Positions 1 through 6,170 of a stretch of DNA of 6,281 nt are shown here, piece after piece (the first letter of the stretch is position 1; every line of letters begins with the position of its first letter). A model generated the notes under the pieces. That model did no database searches. It was not told where the DNA came from and worked only from the letters and a program-made list of their open reading frames with translations. Position numbers and translations under genes: made by a program. This stretch comes from Acidobacteriota bacterium. Lineage in GTDB: Bacteria > Acidobacteriota > Blastocatellia > Pyrinomonadales > Pyrinomonadaceae. The stretch spans positions 1 through 6,281 of the forward strand of contig QHXE01000542.1 in NCBI GenBank assembly GCA_003222835.1, given 5' to 3'.

Positions 1-482
1 TGGATGCTGCTCTTGTGTCCGGTGCGCGTATCCGGATTGAGCGAGTAACTGACGCCGGCTACGGGATCACTAATCATTACGGTTTTGAGCGTCTGGCCCG
101 AAGGATCTCCTGGAAAGCTCAAGCTCTGCTCGCGCCGGGTGCGACCTTGGATGTCCCGATAGAGCATGCTTGATGATTTCCTGACGATACGGTTGCCGTC
201 AGTCAATACTTGAGTTGCTTCGGTCACGGCTTCGGCCGAATAGGGGCTGCCCTTAACCAGCTTGCCATCAAAGCTGAATTCAGACTCGACCCAGAAAAAA
301 GTCTGGGCCCTCGCTTCCGGGCCTTGTGGTGTGGCCATCTGGCCCGGCGGCAAGGATCTGATCAGACCGCGTTCGATCTCTTCTCGATCCGGCGCCGGCG
401 TTGATGTCTGGCCCGAGGCGGATATTACGCTCAACGACACGAACATTGCTAAGCCAATCGCGAACAGTAAAGTTTTCTTCAT
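1..482 (-). CDS. Secreted protein of unknown function, third gene of the sigma cassette (3' end cut by window)
   Basis: An open frame runs from an ATG at 482-480 to the left edge without a stop, giving 160 residues with the C terminus outside the window. Residues 1-24 form a classic signal peptide: MKK, a hydrophobic run to about residue 20, then a likely cut after SASG before Q25. The protein therefore probably acts in the periplasm or outside. The mature part has a Pro-rich start (about 27-58), then FFWVESEFSFDGKLVKGSPY (62-81), a T/S-rich stretch and LYRDIQGRTRREQ (107-119). I recognise this pattern only as an uncharacterised acidobacterial type often found near ECF sigma/anti-sigma genes; no catalytic motif is visible. 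The start is backed by AAGGA about eight bases upstream. It lies 42 bp after the anti-sigma stop on the same strand, so it is probably co-transcribed and may be a target or sensor partner of that pair. Function is unknown. Confidence 0.85.
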   Translation of the reverse strand, partial: MKKTLLFAIGLAMFVSLSVISASGQTSTPAPDREEIERGLIRSLPPGQMATPQGPEARAQTFFWVESEFSFDGKLVKGSPYSAEAVTEATQVLTDGNRIVRKSSSMLYRDIQGRTRREQSLSFPGDPSGQTLKTVMISDPVAGVSYSLNPDTRTGHKSSI

Positions 483-504
483 GAGTTTTTCCTTTCGTTT
501 TAGA

Positions 505-519
505 CGGGCCGAGGGCCCG
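505..519 (-). other. GC-rich intercistronic hairpin
   Basis: The gap between the anti-sigma stop and the secreted-protein start contains a perfect 6-bp stem, CGGGCC and GGCCCG, with a three-base loop. On the transcribed strand it is followed by TCTAAAACG rather than a U-run, so it is not a standard intrinsic terminator. It lies just upstream of the AAGGA ribosome binding site. Possible roles are partial attenuation, a block to exonucleases or an RNA processing site that sets the level of the third gene apart from the first two. The pairing is seen directly; the role is inferred. Confidence 0.45.
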
Positions 520-524
520 GATTT

Positions 525-1316
525 TCATTTTGGTAAATCCAGGGATCTTCTTTTGCCGACGAAGCGGATCGCATGGGCTAAACCATCGACACCGAGCAGC
601 ACGTCGGCCTTGATTCTTTCGTCGGAGCGCTCCATGTTTACCGGCAACCCGAAGTTGGCCATCGTCGTGCGCGGCAGTTCGACGCGTACGATTTGGCCGC
701 CGGCATCGAGATTTGCCATGCTGCCGGAAGTTACGGGAAGAAAGTCTGTTGTGATCTCCGTGTTAAGAAGATTCGCTGCCAGGGCATTGGAAGCCGGCGA
801 CAACGGTCGCTCTTTGCGGAATCTGGTCGAGCGCGCTCTGAATACAGTTGGATGCTGATTCTGATTTTCCTTCTCGTCAGGTAGTGAAGACGCTGCCGAG
901 ACTTCATGCCTATCAGCCTCCGGCCTTTCCGGCCGATTCGTGACGCCTGCCTCCTGTGGCGGTCGGGTTTGCCAGGAACGCGCTATGAATAATGCGCAGG
1001 CAATCAGAACCAGCGCGGCAACTGCCGCAAGCCAGTAGCGGCTTCCGGATGCACGTCGTACTGGCTGCCTCCTCACAAGCGACTGGCTATCAAACGCTTC
1101 AAGCAGATGCGCTTCAACTCTCTCTGGAGCAGACATGGATTTCGTAGTCAAAGCGAAGTCCTGCAACTGGCGCGTTAAGGCTTGCTCGTCATTCAGTCTT
1201 GCCGCGCAGGTTGGACACTCGCCGATATGTCGGAACGCTTCATGCCGCAAAGTCGCATCCATGATTTGTTCGCGAGCGACATCGTTGATGATATCGTCGA
1301 ATCTCTGGCAATTCAT
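525..1316 (-). CDS. Membrane-anchored zinc-type anti-sigma factor
   Basis: Likely holds the neighbouring ECF sigma factor inactive at the inner membrane. The 263-residue protein has an N-terminal zinc anti-sigma (ZAS) motif H30-x3-C34-x2-C37. Cys3 is a plausible fourth ligand, spaced as in RsrA-type proteins. One transmembrane helix lies at about 94-112, after an Arg-rich cytoplasmic flank. A polar Pro/Glu-rich linker leads to a periplasmic C-terminal block (about 192-263) with VRVELPR, GLPVN (223-227), ADVLLGVDG and AIRFV; I know this block from acidobacterial anti-sigma proteins, without a defined function. The start is the ATG at 1316-1314, which overlaps the sigma stop as ATGA and has GAGGTG six bases upstream. 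A GTG nine bases further up lies inside that ribosome binding site and is not a credible start. The overlap implies coupled translation. The ligand set could respond to redox or zinc, or simply be structural; the signal is unknown. Confidence 0.88.
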   Translation of the reverse strand: MNCQRFDDIINDVAREQIMDATLRHEAFRHIGECPTCAARLNDEQALTRQLQDFALTTKSMSAPERVEAHLLEAFDSQSLVRRQPVRRASGSRYWLAAVAALVLIACALFIARSWQTRPPQEAGVTNRPERPEADRHEVSAASSLPDEKENQNQHPTVFRARSTRFRKERPLSPASNALAANLLNTEITTDFLPVTSGSMANLDAGGQIVRVELPRTTMANFGLPVNMERSDERIKADVLLGVDGLAHAIRFVGKRRSLDLPK

Positions 1317-1906
1317 GCGAAACACCTCGCTGACTTAAGTCTTTCATTCAGCAAATCCTCCGAGGTTGTTGGTCTCAGCCGTTCAATCAGCATTGTGCGA
1401 GCGCGGTGCAATCTCGATCGAACCGTGCCAATTGCGCATCCCAGCACCGTCGCCGCCTCGGCATAACTCATCTCCTGCAACTCACAAAGGACCACGACCT
1501 CGCGATAATGCTCGGGCAAGCTCAGCACAGCTTTCTGCACTGATTCGATCGCTTCCCGGCGAGAGAGTGCTTCCAGTTGTTCCTCCGCGCGCGTAGTTTC
1601 CGTTGCTTCGTCAATCGAGAGCAACCGGCGTTCTCGTTTTAGCCGGCGCAGTACGTGGTTCCGCGCGATGCCCAGCAGGAAGGCGTTGACGGACCCTCTT
1701 CCCTGGTCATAATTACCCGCTTCACGCATCAGCACCATAAAAACTTCCTGGGTGATATCCTCGGCCACTTCTCGCGCGCCACTCATCTGCAAGGCGAAGC
1801 GATAAACATTAGACTGCCGACGACGGTAGAGCTGGGCAAACGCTTCCCGGTCGCCGCTAAGCATCAGTTGCAAGAGATCGCTGTCCGTGTACTCAATCGG
1901 CTTCAT
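1313..1906 (-). CDS. ECF (group IV, RpoE-like) RNA polymerase sigma factor
   Basis: Directs RNA polymerase to a small regulon when released from its anti-sigma factor. The 197-residue length is normal for the family. Region 2 covers about residues 9-92: SGDREAFAQLYRR, then AEDITQEVFMVLM (48-60, region 2.2, core binding), and FLLGIARNHVLRRLKRER (76-93), which contacts the -10 element. A linker of about 30 residues follows. Region 4 covers about 123-176 with LSLPEHYREVVVL and a helix-turn-helix at MSYAEAATVLG ... GTVRSRLHRAR (146-170) that reads the -35 element. The C terminus extends about 20 residues past region 4 with no known domain. The start is the ATG at 1906-1904, five bases after AGG; the TTG one codon earlier is too close to that site. 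It is the first gene of a three-gene minus-strand unit and overlaps the anti-sigma gene by four bases. An ECF-type -35 element upstream suggests autoregulation. The exact ECF group cannot be assigned by eye. Confidence 0.95.
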   Translation of the reverse strand: MKPIEYTDSDLLQLMLSGDREAFAQLYRRRQSNVYRFALQMSGAREVAEDITQEVFMVLMREAGNYDQGRGSVNAFLLGIARNHVLRRLKRERRLLSIDEATETTRAEEQLEALSRREAIESVQKAVLSLPEHYREVVVLCELQEMSYAEAATVLGCAIGTVRSRLHRARTMLIERLRPTTSEDLLNERLKSARCFA

Positions 1907-1935
1907 CAAAACCTGGAATTGCTCTACTCAAGATG

Positions 1936-1963
1936 TATTCACCCGACAAACAGAAAAGGTTCC
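1936..1963 (-). promoter_or_regulatory. Probable ECF-sigma autoregulatory promoter
   Basis: On the minus strand, TGGAACCTTTT carries the GGAAC core of ECF -35 elements (GGAACC at 1963-1958). Sixteen bases later is TGAATA (1941-1936), preceded by TCGGG, as a -10 candidate. Transcription would start near 1930, leaving a leader of about 25 bases before the sigma ATG. The -35 match is strong and the -10 less clear. The position directly upstream of an ECF sigma gene is what autoregulation predicts. Confidence 0.6.
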
Positions 1964-1985
1964 AAAAGATTTGTGGGAAATCGCC

Positions 1986-2008
1986 TGGCAGAAAGTGATG
2001 AACTGCCA
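1986..2008. repeat. Short inverted repeat upstream of the ECF promoter
   Basis: TGGCAG at 1986-1991 and CTGCCA at 2003-2008 are perfect 6-bp arms separated by 11 bases. The repeat lies 22 bases upstream of the ECF -35 element. That is a reasonable place for an activator or repressor site, but arms of this size also occur by chance. Confidence 0.25.
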
Positions 2009-2210
2009 AAAACAGCAGCAGCGTAATCGTGAGTGATCCCGTGCGCCTTTTGAACGGCCATAGTTCTGCGGCGCACAGCATAATCGAACGTGCGGGTCTA
2101 GTGAATGATGCGGCTTGGGGGGTTGAGAAGAACCTGTTGGAAATCTCGCCAGATCGGCTGTTCGAAGGAGGCTTTGCACAAAGAGTCTTGCATCCCGTAA
2201 CTTGCCTGCC

Positions 2211-2296
2211 TTTTCGTCCGCGAAGCGGACGGTTGAAATTAGCCTAACCCAGCGATAAATCGCTGGACTATTTTCGTCCTGTCCGCTTCGCGGACG
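2211..2296. repeat. Composite palindromic intergenic repeat (three hairpins)
   Basis: Three perfect stem-loops lie within 86 bases. A is CGTCCGC-GAA-GCGGACG at 2215-2231. B is CCAGCGAT-AA-ATCGCTGG at 2249-2266. C is GTCCGC-TTC-GCGGAC at 2281-2295. C followed by G2296 is the reverse complement of A except for one end base, so A and C can also pair with each other around B in one large cruciform. The 9-mer TTTTCGTCC precedes both A (2211-2219) and C (2271-2279) as a direct repeat. This architecture is typical of REP-like or miniature palindromic elements dispersed between genes. No transposase or terminal duplication is visible. Family membership is inferred; the pairing is directly visible. 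Confidence 0.75.
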
Positions 2297-2400
2297 AGGG
2301 CTAGCCTTCATTTCTTGTGCGAATCTGTTTGGAGAAGGTTCCCGCCTGAACAAAACATGATTCGCTCAAATTGACTTCACCACACTTCGACTTTTTCTTT

Positions 2401-2406
2401 TATAAT
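2401..2406 (+). promoter_or_regulatory. Candidate -10 element for the PilZ-like gene
   Basis: A perfect TATAAT lies 56 bases before the TTG start of the PilZ-like gene and would give a leader of about 50 bases. No good -35 lies 16-18 bases upstream. TTGACT is present at 2371-2376, but 24 bases away, which is too far for a normal sigma-70 promoter. The call rests on the -10 and its position. Confidence 0.45.
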
Positions 2407-2461
2407 CGTATCCCTCTCACCGGCCCCAATCCTCTCAAATTCAAAAAGGAGGGGTCTTATA

Positions 2462-3196
2462 TTGGAACACACAAGAAAGTTAGTACGACGACGTGCGCGC
2501 ATACCTCTGACGCTGCCAATTCGGGCACTTTGTAGGGAGAGCGCTGAATACCAGTGGACCGAACAGTCACGGCTGGTGGACGTAAACCACTTCGGCGCAG
2601 GTTTTACTCTAACGCGGCCGGTTGAGGTTGGGCGCCTGATACAACTAACAATTCCCTTGCCGCACCAACTGCGTTGCTTCGATCATACTGCGCCGGTGTA
2701 TTCAGTTTGGAGTCTGGTGTGCCACGCTGCCGCCATTCCCAGGGCGCCACACCAGGACGCGACCTTGTTTCGCGTCGGCGTTGGGTTCGTAGGTAAAGCG
2801 CCTCCCCATAGTTATGAAGAAGACCCGACCGTTAGATATGAACTGTTACCAATCAAAGTCGGACAGAATTCAATGTGGAAGTTGGGTCAGCGGCCGCTAG
2901 CCAACCAACGAAGAGAAACGCGACTGATTATTCCGCTCGAGGTCCTCGTGGAAACACCAGATGAAAATGGCAAGCCTTCCATGCAGGAGAATACGGTTAC
3001 TGAAACAATAAGCAGCCTGGGAGCCTGTATCCCCACCAGCCTTAATGTCACCGTAGGGCGCGTTCTCAAGATCAGCAGCCGGAGCGACCGCGTCTCGACT
3101 TTTGCCGCGATTCGCTCTCGCAAAGTGGCGCCGGATGGTATCGCTCGGCTGGGTCTTGAATTTATCGGCGAACGTTGGCCGTTACAGAGGGATTGA
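2462..3196 (+). CDS. Protein with two degenerate PilZ-like domains
   Basis: The 244 residues form two halves of similar plan, each resembling a PilZ domain, the c-di-GMP-binding fold that controls motility, attachment or polysaccharide export. The first half has R9-x3-R13 (RRRAR), then LVDVNHFGAGF, where D39-x-N41-x2-G44 stands for the usual (D/N)xSxxG, and ends near RVGVGFVG (103-110). The second has R149-x3-R153 (RRETR), TISSLGA with T181-x-S183-x2-G186, and ends in RLGLEFIGE. Each half departs from the ligand motif at one position, so binding may be weak or absent in either. There is no signal peptide or membrane segment, so it is probably cytoplasmic. The start is TTG at 2462, seven bases after AAGGAGGGG, an excellent ribosome binding site; no ATG or GTG fits it. 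It appears monocistronic. PilZ is recognised from motifs only, and another beta-barrel regulator is possible. Confidence 0.8.
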   Translation: MEHTRKLVRRRARIPLTLPIRALCRESAEYQWTEQSRLVDVNHFGAGFTLTRPVEVGRLIQLTIPLPHQLRCFDHTAPVYSVWSLVCHAAAIPRAPHQDATLFRVGVGFVGKAPPHSYEEDPTVRYELLPIKVGQNSMWKLGQRPLANQRRETRLIIPLEVLVETPDENGKPSMQENTVTETISSLGACIPTSLNVTVGRVLKISSRSDRVSTFAAIRSRKVAPDGIARLGLEFIGERWPLQRD

Positions 3197-3219
3197 AAGT
3201 TAAGGTCAGATGTTCTAAT

Positions 3220-3245
3220 TCGGACATGCGCAATTCGCAATCCGA
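3220..3245 (+). terminator. Imperfect hairpin after the PilZ-like gene, possible terminator
   Basis: Twenty-three bases after the stop codon, TCGGA pairs with TCCGA and, inside it, TGCG pairs with CGCA. The two stems are separated by a two/one-base internal loop and capped by CAATT. This gives nine pairs in the right place for an end-of-gene structure. No U-run follows, so a standard intrinsic terminator is doubtful. Confidence 0.3.
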
Positions 3246-3256
3246 CACCCTCACAT

Positions 3257-3284
3257 TGCCTACTGCTTACTGCCTTCTGTCTTC
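3257..3284. repeat. Degenerate heptanucleotide tandem repeat
   Basis: Four consecutive 7-base units, TGCCTAC, TGCTTAC, TGCCTTC and TGTCTTC, fit a TGYCTWC-like pattern with one or two changes each, and a weaker fifth unit may follow. It lies in non-coding sequence, so the period does not reflect codons. Short arrays of this sort are prone to slippage and vary between strains. No function is evident. Confidence 0.55.
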
Positions 3285-3572
3285 TCCGCTTCATCAGAAG
3301 TTCATCGAACCAAGCGTAGCTTTGTTCCACATGTGCTTTTGGTTAAGATTCGATGATTGACTCTTAATGCGTGACTGTGCCGCTCTCAGCCGCGCTTCTT
3401 TTCGTTCTCGTCTCGCAGCTTGCCCAACAAACAGGGCGATTAAGAATTCGATTTGACTGAGATGGCTGGGCTCTCTTTTGAAAGAAGCCTCGGTGGCAAA
3501 TTAATGTGGCGCGCACACTAGGCCAGGTTATGTGACGAGGGCTATTATGTCTCAGATTAGGAGACTCAAACT

Positions 3573-4319
3573 ATGCGCATTGTCATATTGCTATGTTTTT
3601 TGGTGACGCTGTCCACGGTTCAGGCCAGCGAGATCAAAACTTCCGAAGACTTAATTCAGGCGATGCAAAAGAAGTATGCGCAGTCCTGGTATAAGACGCT
3701 CACGTTCGTGCAGAAGACTACTGAGTTTGAAGCCGACGGAAAAACCAAAGTCTCAACCTGGTACGAAGCTCTCTATGCGCCCGGTCGTTTGCGCATCGAC
3801 TTCGATCCAATCACGGACGGCAACGGAATCCTTCTTGCCAACAATACGGTTTACTCGATGAAGGACAGTAAGGTTGAAAACAGCCGTCCATTTGTGCATC
3901 CGCTAATCGTGCTCGGTTTCGATGTTTACTTCGTGCCGGTTCCGCAATTGCTCGAGACGCTCAAGCAACTCAAGTTCGATCTTAGTGTTATGCATGAAGA
4001 CACCTGGCAGGGCAGACCAGCTTATGTTGTCGGCGCCCAAAAGGGTGATCTCCATTCTACGCAATTCTGGATTGATAAGAAGGAGCTCTACTTCGTGCGT
4101 CTACTCAGGCCATCCGGCAAGGATGGGGCAGCGACGTCAGACGTTCAGTTCAATAAGTATCAGCGTACGAAACGCGGCGCATGGGTTGCGGTGGAGGTGA
4201 TCTTCATGAATAACGGCAAGGTCGCAACCACGGAAGAATACTCTGAGATTCGCACCGATGTTCCACTCGATGAAAAGCTTTTCGACCCGCAATATTGGAC
4301 CAGCGTTCACTGGCGATAG
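3573..4319 (+). CDS. Exported LolA-like / outer-membrane lipoprotein-sorting-type protein
   Basis: A 248-residue protein with a short signal peptide (residues 1-18, hydrophobic IVILLCFLVTL, likely cut after VQA before S19), so it is periplasmic. The mature part begins with a helical stretch (TSEDLIQAMQKKYAQSW). A series of beta-strand-like segments follows: YKTLTFVQKTTEF, STWYEALYAPGRLRIDF, GILLANNTVYSMKD, GRPAYVVGAQ, TQFWIDKKELYFVRLL and AWVAVEVIFMNNGKVATTEEYSEI. It ends with the LDEKLFDPQYW type of closing segment. This order, with a DxK-x-LY(F/V) strand near the middle, resembles the LolA/LppX-like fold that carries lipids or lipoproteins in an open beta-barrel. The similarity is to the broad family; it is unlikely to be canonical LolA, and no partner LolB or LolCDE gene is nearby. 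The ATG has AGGAG nine bases upstream. It appears to stand alone, facing the NifA-like regulator tail to tail. The true substrate is unknown. Confidence 0.75.
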   Translation: MRIVILLCFLVTLSTVQASEIKTSEDLIQAMQKKYAQSWYKTLTFVQKTTEFEADGKTKVSTWYEALYAPGRLRIDFDPITDGNGILLANNTVYSMKDSKVENSRPFVHPLIVLGFDVYFVPVPQLLETLKQLKFDLSVMHEDTWQGRPAYVVGAQKGDLHSTQFWIDKKELYFVRLLRPSGKDGAATSDVQFNKYQRTKRGAWVAVEVIFMNNGKVATTEEYSEIRTDVPLDEKLFDPQYWTSVHWR

Positions 4320-4542
4320 AGTAGTCGTTCAGCGGTATCGCTTGGAAGAATATAACTTTTAAAACACTACAAAACGGTCCTAACGATAGCTTGCGCCGCC
4401 AATTGCGGACACCAGGAAACCCGTCAGTGTAAGTTAATTAGCGGGTGCTTGCAAAAATTGTTATTGTAATTGGAAAAGGTCAGGTTTATGCTGCGCGGTC
4501 TGGAGAGCCTCCTCGTCAGTTTCCGCAGTCCGGGGACTCTGG
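4320..4542. other. Convergent intergenic gap
   Basis: The two flanking genes end facing each other. The only structures are weak: AGCG/CGCT with a four-base loop at 4331-4342, just after the LolA-like stop and followed by AT-rich sequence, and CCGC/GCGG around CAATT near 4397-4409. Neither has a proper stem and U-run for either strand. An open frame on the minus strand (4461-4703) overlaps the regulator's 3' end in another frame and has no features of a gene. Confidence 0.4.
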
Positions 4543-6099
4543 CTAAGCCCGAAAGCGATCGCAGTCGATGCCGTACTTCTTGACCTTGTAACCGAGTATT
4601 CGTTCGGTGGTATCGAGCAATTGCGCGGCGCGCTTGCGGTTGCCGCGGGTGGTCTTGAGAGCGTCCTGAATGAGATCGCTTTCATAAGCGCCGACCGCTC
4701 CATCGAGCGAAAGGCGCGTGATGGTGCCGGATCTTTCGGCAGTCTGCAACGTCGGCGGCAGGTGATGCCCGTGAATGACGCCGGTCTCGCACACCAGGAC
4801 GGCGCGTTCCATAACGTTCTCCAGCTCGCGTACGTTGCCCGGCCAGTGATAACTCGTCAGCATGTCGATCGCCGGCGTGGAAATTCGTTTGATCGATTTG
4901 CTATGTTCGCGCGAGAATTTTTCCAGGAAATGATCCGCCAATAAGAGCACGTCCGACTTGCGTTCGCGCAACGGCGGCATAAAAATCGAAAACACGTTCA
5001 GACGATAGTAGAGATCCTCGCGGAATTGCCACTCCGCGATCGCCTTCGTTAGGTCTTTGTTTGTGGCCGCGACCAGACGCACATTCACCTTGATCGTGTC
5101 CGTGCCGCCCAGCCGCTCGAATTCGCGCTCCTGCAACGCTCGCAGCAGCTTGATTTGCGTCGAGATGTTTAGGTCCCCGATTTCATCGAGAAACAAAGTG
5201 CCGCCGTCCGCGAGTTCGAAGCGGCCTTTCTTGCGGCTTTGCGCGCCTGTGAATGCGCCCTTTTCGTAACCGAAGAGTTCGGATTCAATCAAAGTCTCCG
5301 GCAAAGCCGCGCAACTGACCTTGATGAACGGTTTGTGCGCACGGAGAGAATTGTAGTGAATCGCGTGGGCAATCAGTTCCTTTCCCGTACCGGATTCCCC
5401 GCGCAGCAACACGGTCGTGTTTGTCCGGGCCACTTGCGTTACCTGTTCGTAGACCTGGCGCAGCGGATGCGAGTTACCGATGATGTGACTAAAATCGTAG
5501 CGCTCGCGCAGCTCCTGCTTCAGATGCACGTTTTCATCCAGCAAGCGTTGCTTGTCGGCTTCGATCAAGTGATTGACTTTGATTGCCTGAGCGATCATCG
5601 TCGCGACAATCGAAAGAAACTTCGTCGCTCGTTCATAGTCGCGATCCGGTTTGTATTTTAAGTCGACGCTCAACACGCCAACGGTTTTGCGATTCACGAT
5701 GACCGGAACGCACAAGAACGTCCACTCCTGCCGGCTAATCGTCTTTTTTCTAACGCCCAAACGATCGAGAAACATCGGCTCGCGACTAACTTGAGGAACG
5801 ACGATCGGCTTCCCGGTTTGCACTACCCGGCCGGTAATTCCTTCCCCAATTCGGTACTTAATTCGGCGCGCGCCGCCTTCGTCCAAGCCATACGACGCCT
5901 CGACCCGCAGCTCTTCGGTATCGGCATCGAGCAACATCACGACGCTGCGGACCATGCCATGATCGCGGCCGAGTGTTTCCAGCACATGGGCGAGCGCGCT
6001 CTTGAGGCTATGCGTGCCGGCGAGCATCTGACCGATTCCCAGGAAAGTCGCCAACTTCCGCGACTCATCTCGATCAGCGTTCGTCTTTTTGGGATTCAA
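4543..6099 (-). CDS. NifA-type sigma-54-dependent transcriptional activator (GAF / AAA+ / Fis HTH)
   Basis: An enhancer-binding protein that uses ATP hydrolysis to open promoters held by RpoN (sigma-54) RNA polymerase. The 518 residues contain a GAF sensory domain (about 30-175), a helical linker (176-205) and a complete AAA+ domain (about 206-430). The AAA+ motifs are Walker A GESGTGKE (234-241), the sigma-54-contacting GAFTGA loop (281-286), Walker B GGTLFLDE (299-306), sensor I VRLVAATN (340-347), arginine-finger region [10 protein letters not shown] (359-368) and WPGNVREL (419-426). A Fis-type helix-turn-helix (about 485-511) ends in [13 protein letters not shown], close to NifA. The cysteine cluster that makes rhizobial NifA oxygen-sensitive is absent, and no nif gene is nearby, so nitrogen fixation should not be assumed. 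The start is TTG at 6099, the only start codon in frame after an upstream stop. AGGGGA lies about 12 bases before it, a little far. It is read from its own promoter through a leader with two palindromes. Confidence 0.93.
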   Translation of the reverse strand: MNPKKTNADRDESRKLATFLGIGQMLAGTHSLKSALAHVLETLGRDHGMVRSVVMLLDADTEELRVEASYGLDEGGARRIKYRIGEGITGRVVQTGKPIVVPQVSREPMFLDRLGVRKKTISRQEWTFLCVPVIVNRKTVGVLSVDLKYKPDRDYERATKFLSIVATMIAQAIKVNHLIEADKQRLLDENVHLKQELRERYDFSHIIGNSHPLRQVYEQVTQVARTNTTVLLRGESGTGKELIAHAIHYNSLRAHKPFIKVSCAALPETLIESELFGYEKGAFTGAQSRKKGRFELADGGTLFLDEIGDLNISTQIKLLRALQEREFERLGGTDTIKVNVRLVAATNKDLTKAIAEWQFREDLYYRLNVFSIFMPPLRERKSDVLLLADHFLEKFSREHSKSIKRISTPAIDMLTSYHWPGNVRELENVMERAVLVCETGVIHGHHLPPTLQTAERSGTITRLSLDGAVGAYESDLIQDALKTTRGNRKRAAQLLDTTERILGYKVKKYGIDCDRFRA

Positions 6100-6125
6100 A
6101 GCCGCTGTTTCTCCCCTCGGAAAAT

Positions 6126-6149
6126 GTAGAACAGACTGCCAGCCTGTTC
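6126..6149. repeat. Palindromic repeat, imperfect copy, in the regulator leader
   Basis: GAACAGACTG (6129-6138) pairs with CAGCCTGTTC (6140-6149) around one central base with a single mismatch. Counted from GTAGAACAG it is a second copy of the palindrome at 6171-6197; the outermost TAC on its right side has been replaced by AGG. It ends 26 bases before the TTG start of the NifA-like gene, just upstream of the AGGGGA ribosome binding site, so in RNA the stem would sit next to the initiation region. Confidence 0.7.
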
Positions 6150-6170
6150 AGGATTGTTTGTTTTCACGAC

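Larger units (their letters stand above)
1907..2461. other. Divergent intergenic region between the sigma gene and the PilZ-like gene
   Basis: This 555-base gap has no credible gene. Open frames across it (for example minus 1928-2353 and plus 2029-2247) read through the hairpin repeats, lack a domain and have no proper ribosome binding site. From left to right it holds the ECF-type promoter of the sigma operon, a TGGCAG/CTGCCA inverted repeat at 1986-2008, a plain stretch at about 2010-2210, the three-hairpin repeat at 2211-2296, and an AT-rich leader with TATAAT at 2401-2406 for the plus-strand gene. Confidence 0.7.
3197..3572. other. Intergenic region between the PilZ-like and LolA-like genes
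   Basis: No supportable gene lies in these 376 bases. A small open frame at plus 3175-3360 overlaps the PilZ-like C terminus, crosses the 7-bp repeat and encodes nothing recognisable. The region holds an imperfect hairpin at 3220-3245, heptanucleotide repeats at 3257-3284 and, near its right end, weak promoter-like sequences for the next gene: TTGAAA at 3478-3483 with TAATGT 18 bases later, or TATTAT at 3543-3548. None is good enough to call. The stretch from about 3300 to 3470 looks featureless. Confidence 0.6.

Noticed and set aside
262..858. A 198-residue plus-strand open frame
   Set aside because: It lies antisense over the secreted-protein and anti-sigma genes, which have strong domain and signal-peptide evidence, and it crosses the gap between them.
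2337..2342. A second minus-strand GGAACC as an ECF promoter
   Set aside because: There is no matching -10 element, and it would lie more than 400 bases from the sigma gene beyond the hairpin repeat.
1928..2353. A 141-residue minus-strand open frame upstream of the sigma gene
   Set aside because: It translates the hairpin repeat and the sigma promoter, has no domain, signal or credible ribosome binding site, and its composition (Arg/Pro/Cys-rich) is that of a chance frame.
2371..2406. TTGACT plus TATAAT as a full sigma-70 promoter
   Set aside because: The spacer is 24 bases, well beyond the 16-18 that works; only the -10 element was kept.
2887..3330. A 147-residue minus-strand open frame over the PilZ-like gene
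   Set aside because: It is antisense to a gene with an excellent ribosome binding site and recognisable motifs, and it reads through the intergenic heptad repeat.
3494..3511. A sigma-54 promoter (TGGCA ... TGGCGC) before the LolA-like gene
   Set aside because: The GG to GC spacing does not fit the -24/-12 rule.
4461..4703. A possible frameshifted C-terminal extension of the NifA-like regulator
   Set aside because: The in-frame protein already ends normally a few residues after the Fis-type helix-turn-helix; the other frame adds no family sequence.
5239..5661. Plus-strand open frames across the regulator gene (also 4621-4944, 5057-5269 and 5791-6129)
   Set aside because: All are antisense to a full-length AAA+ activator with every expected motif; none shows a recognisable protein.
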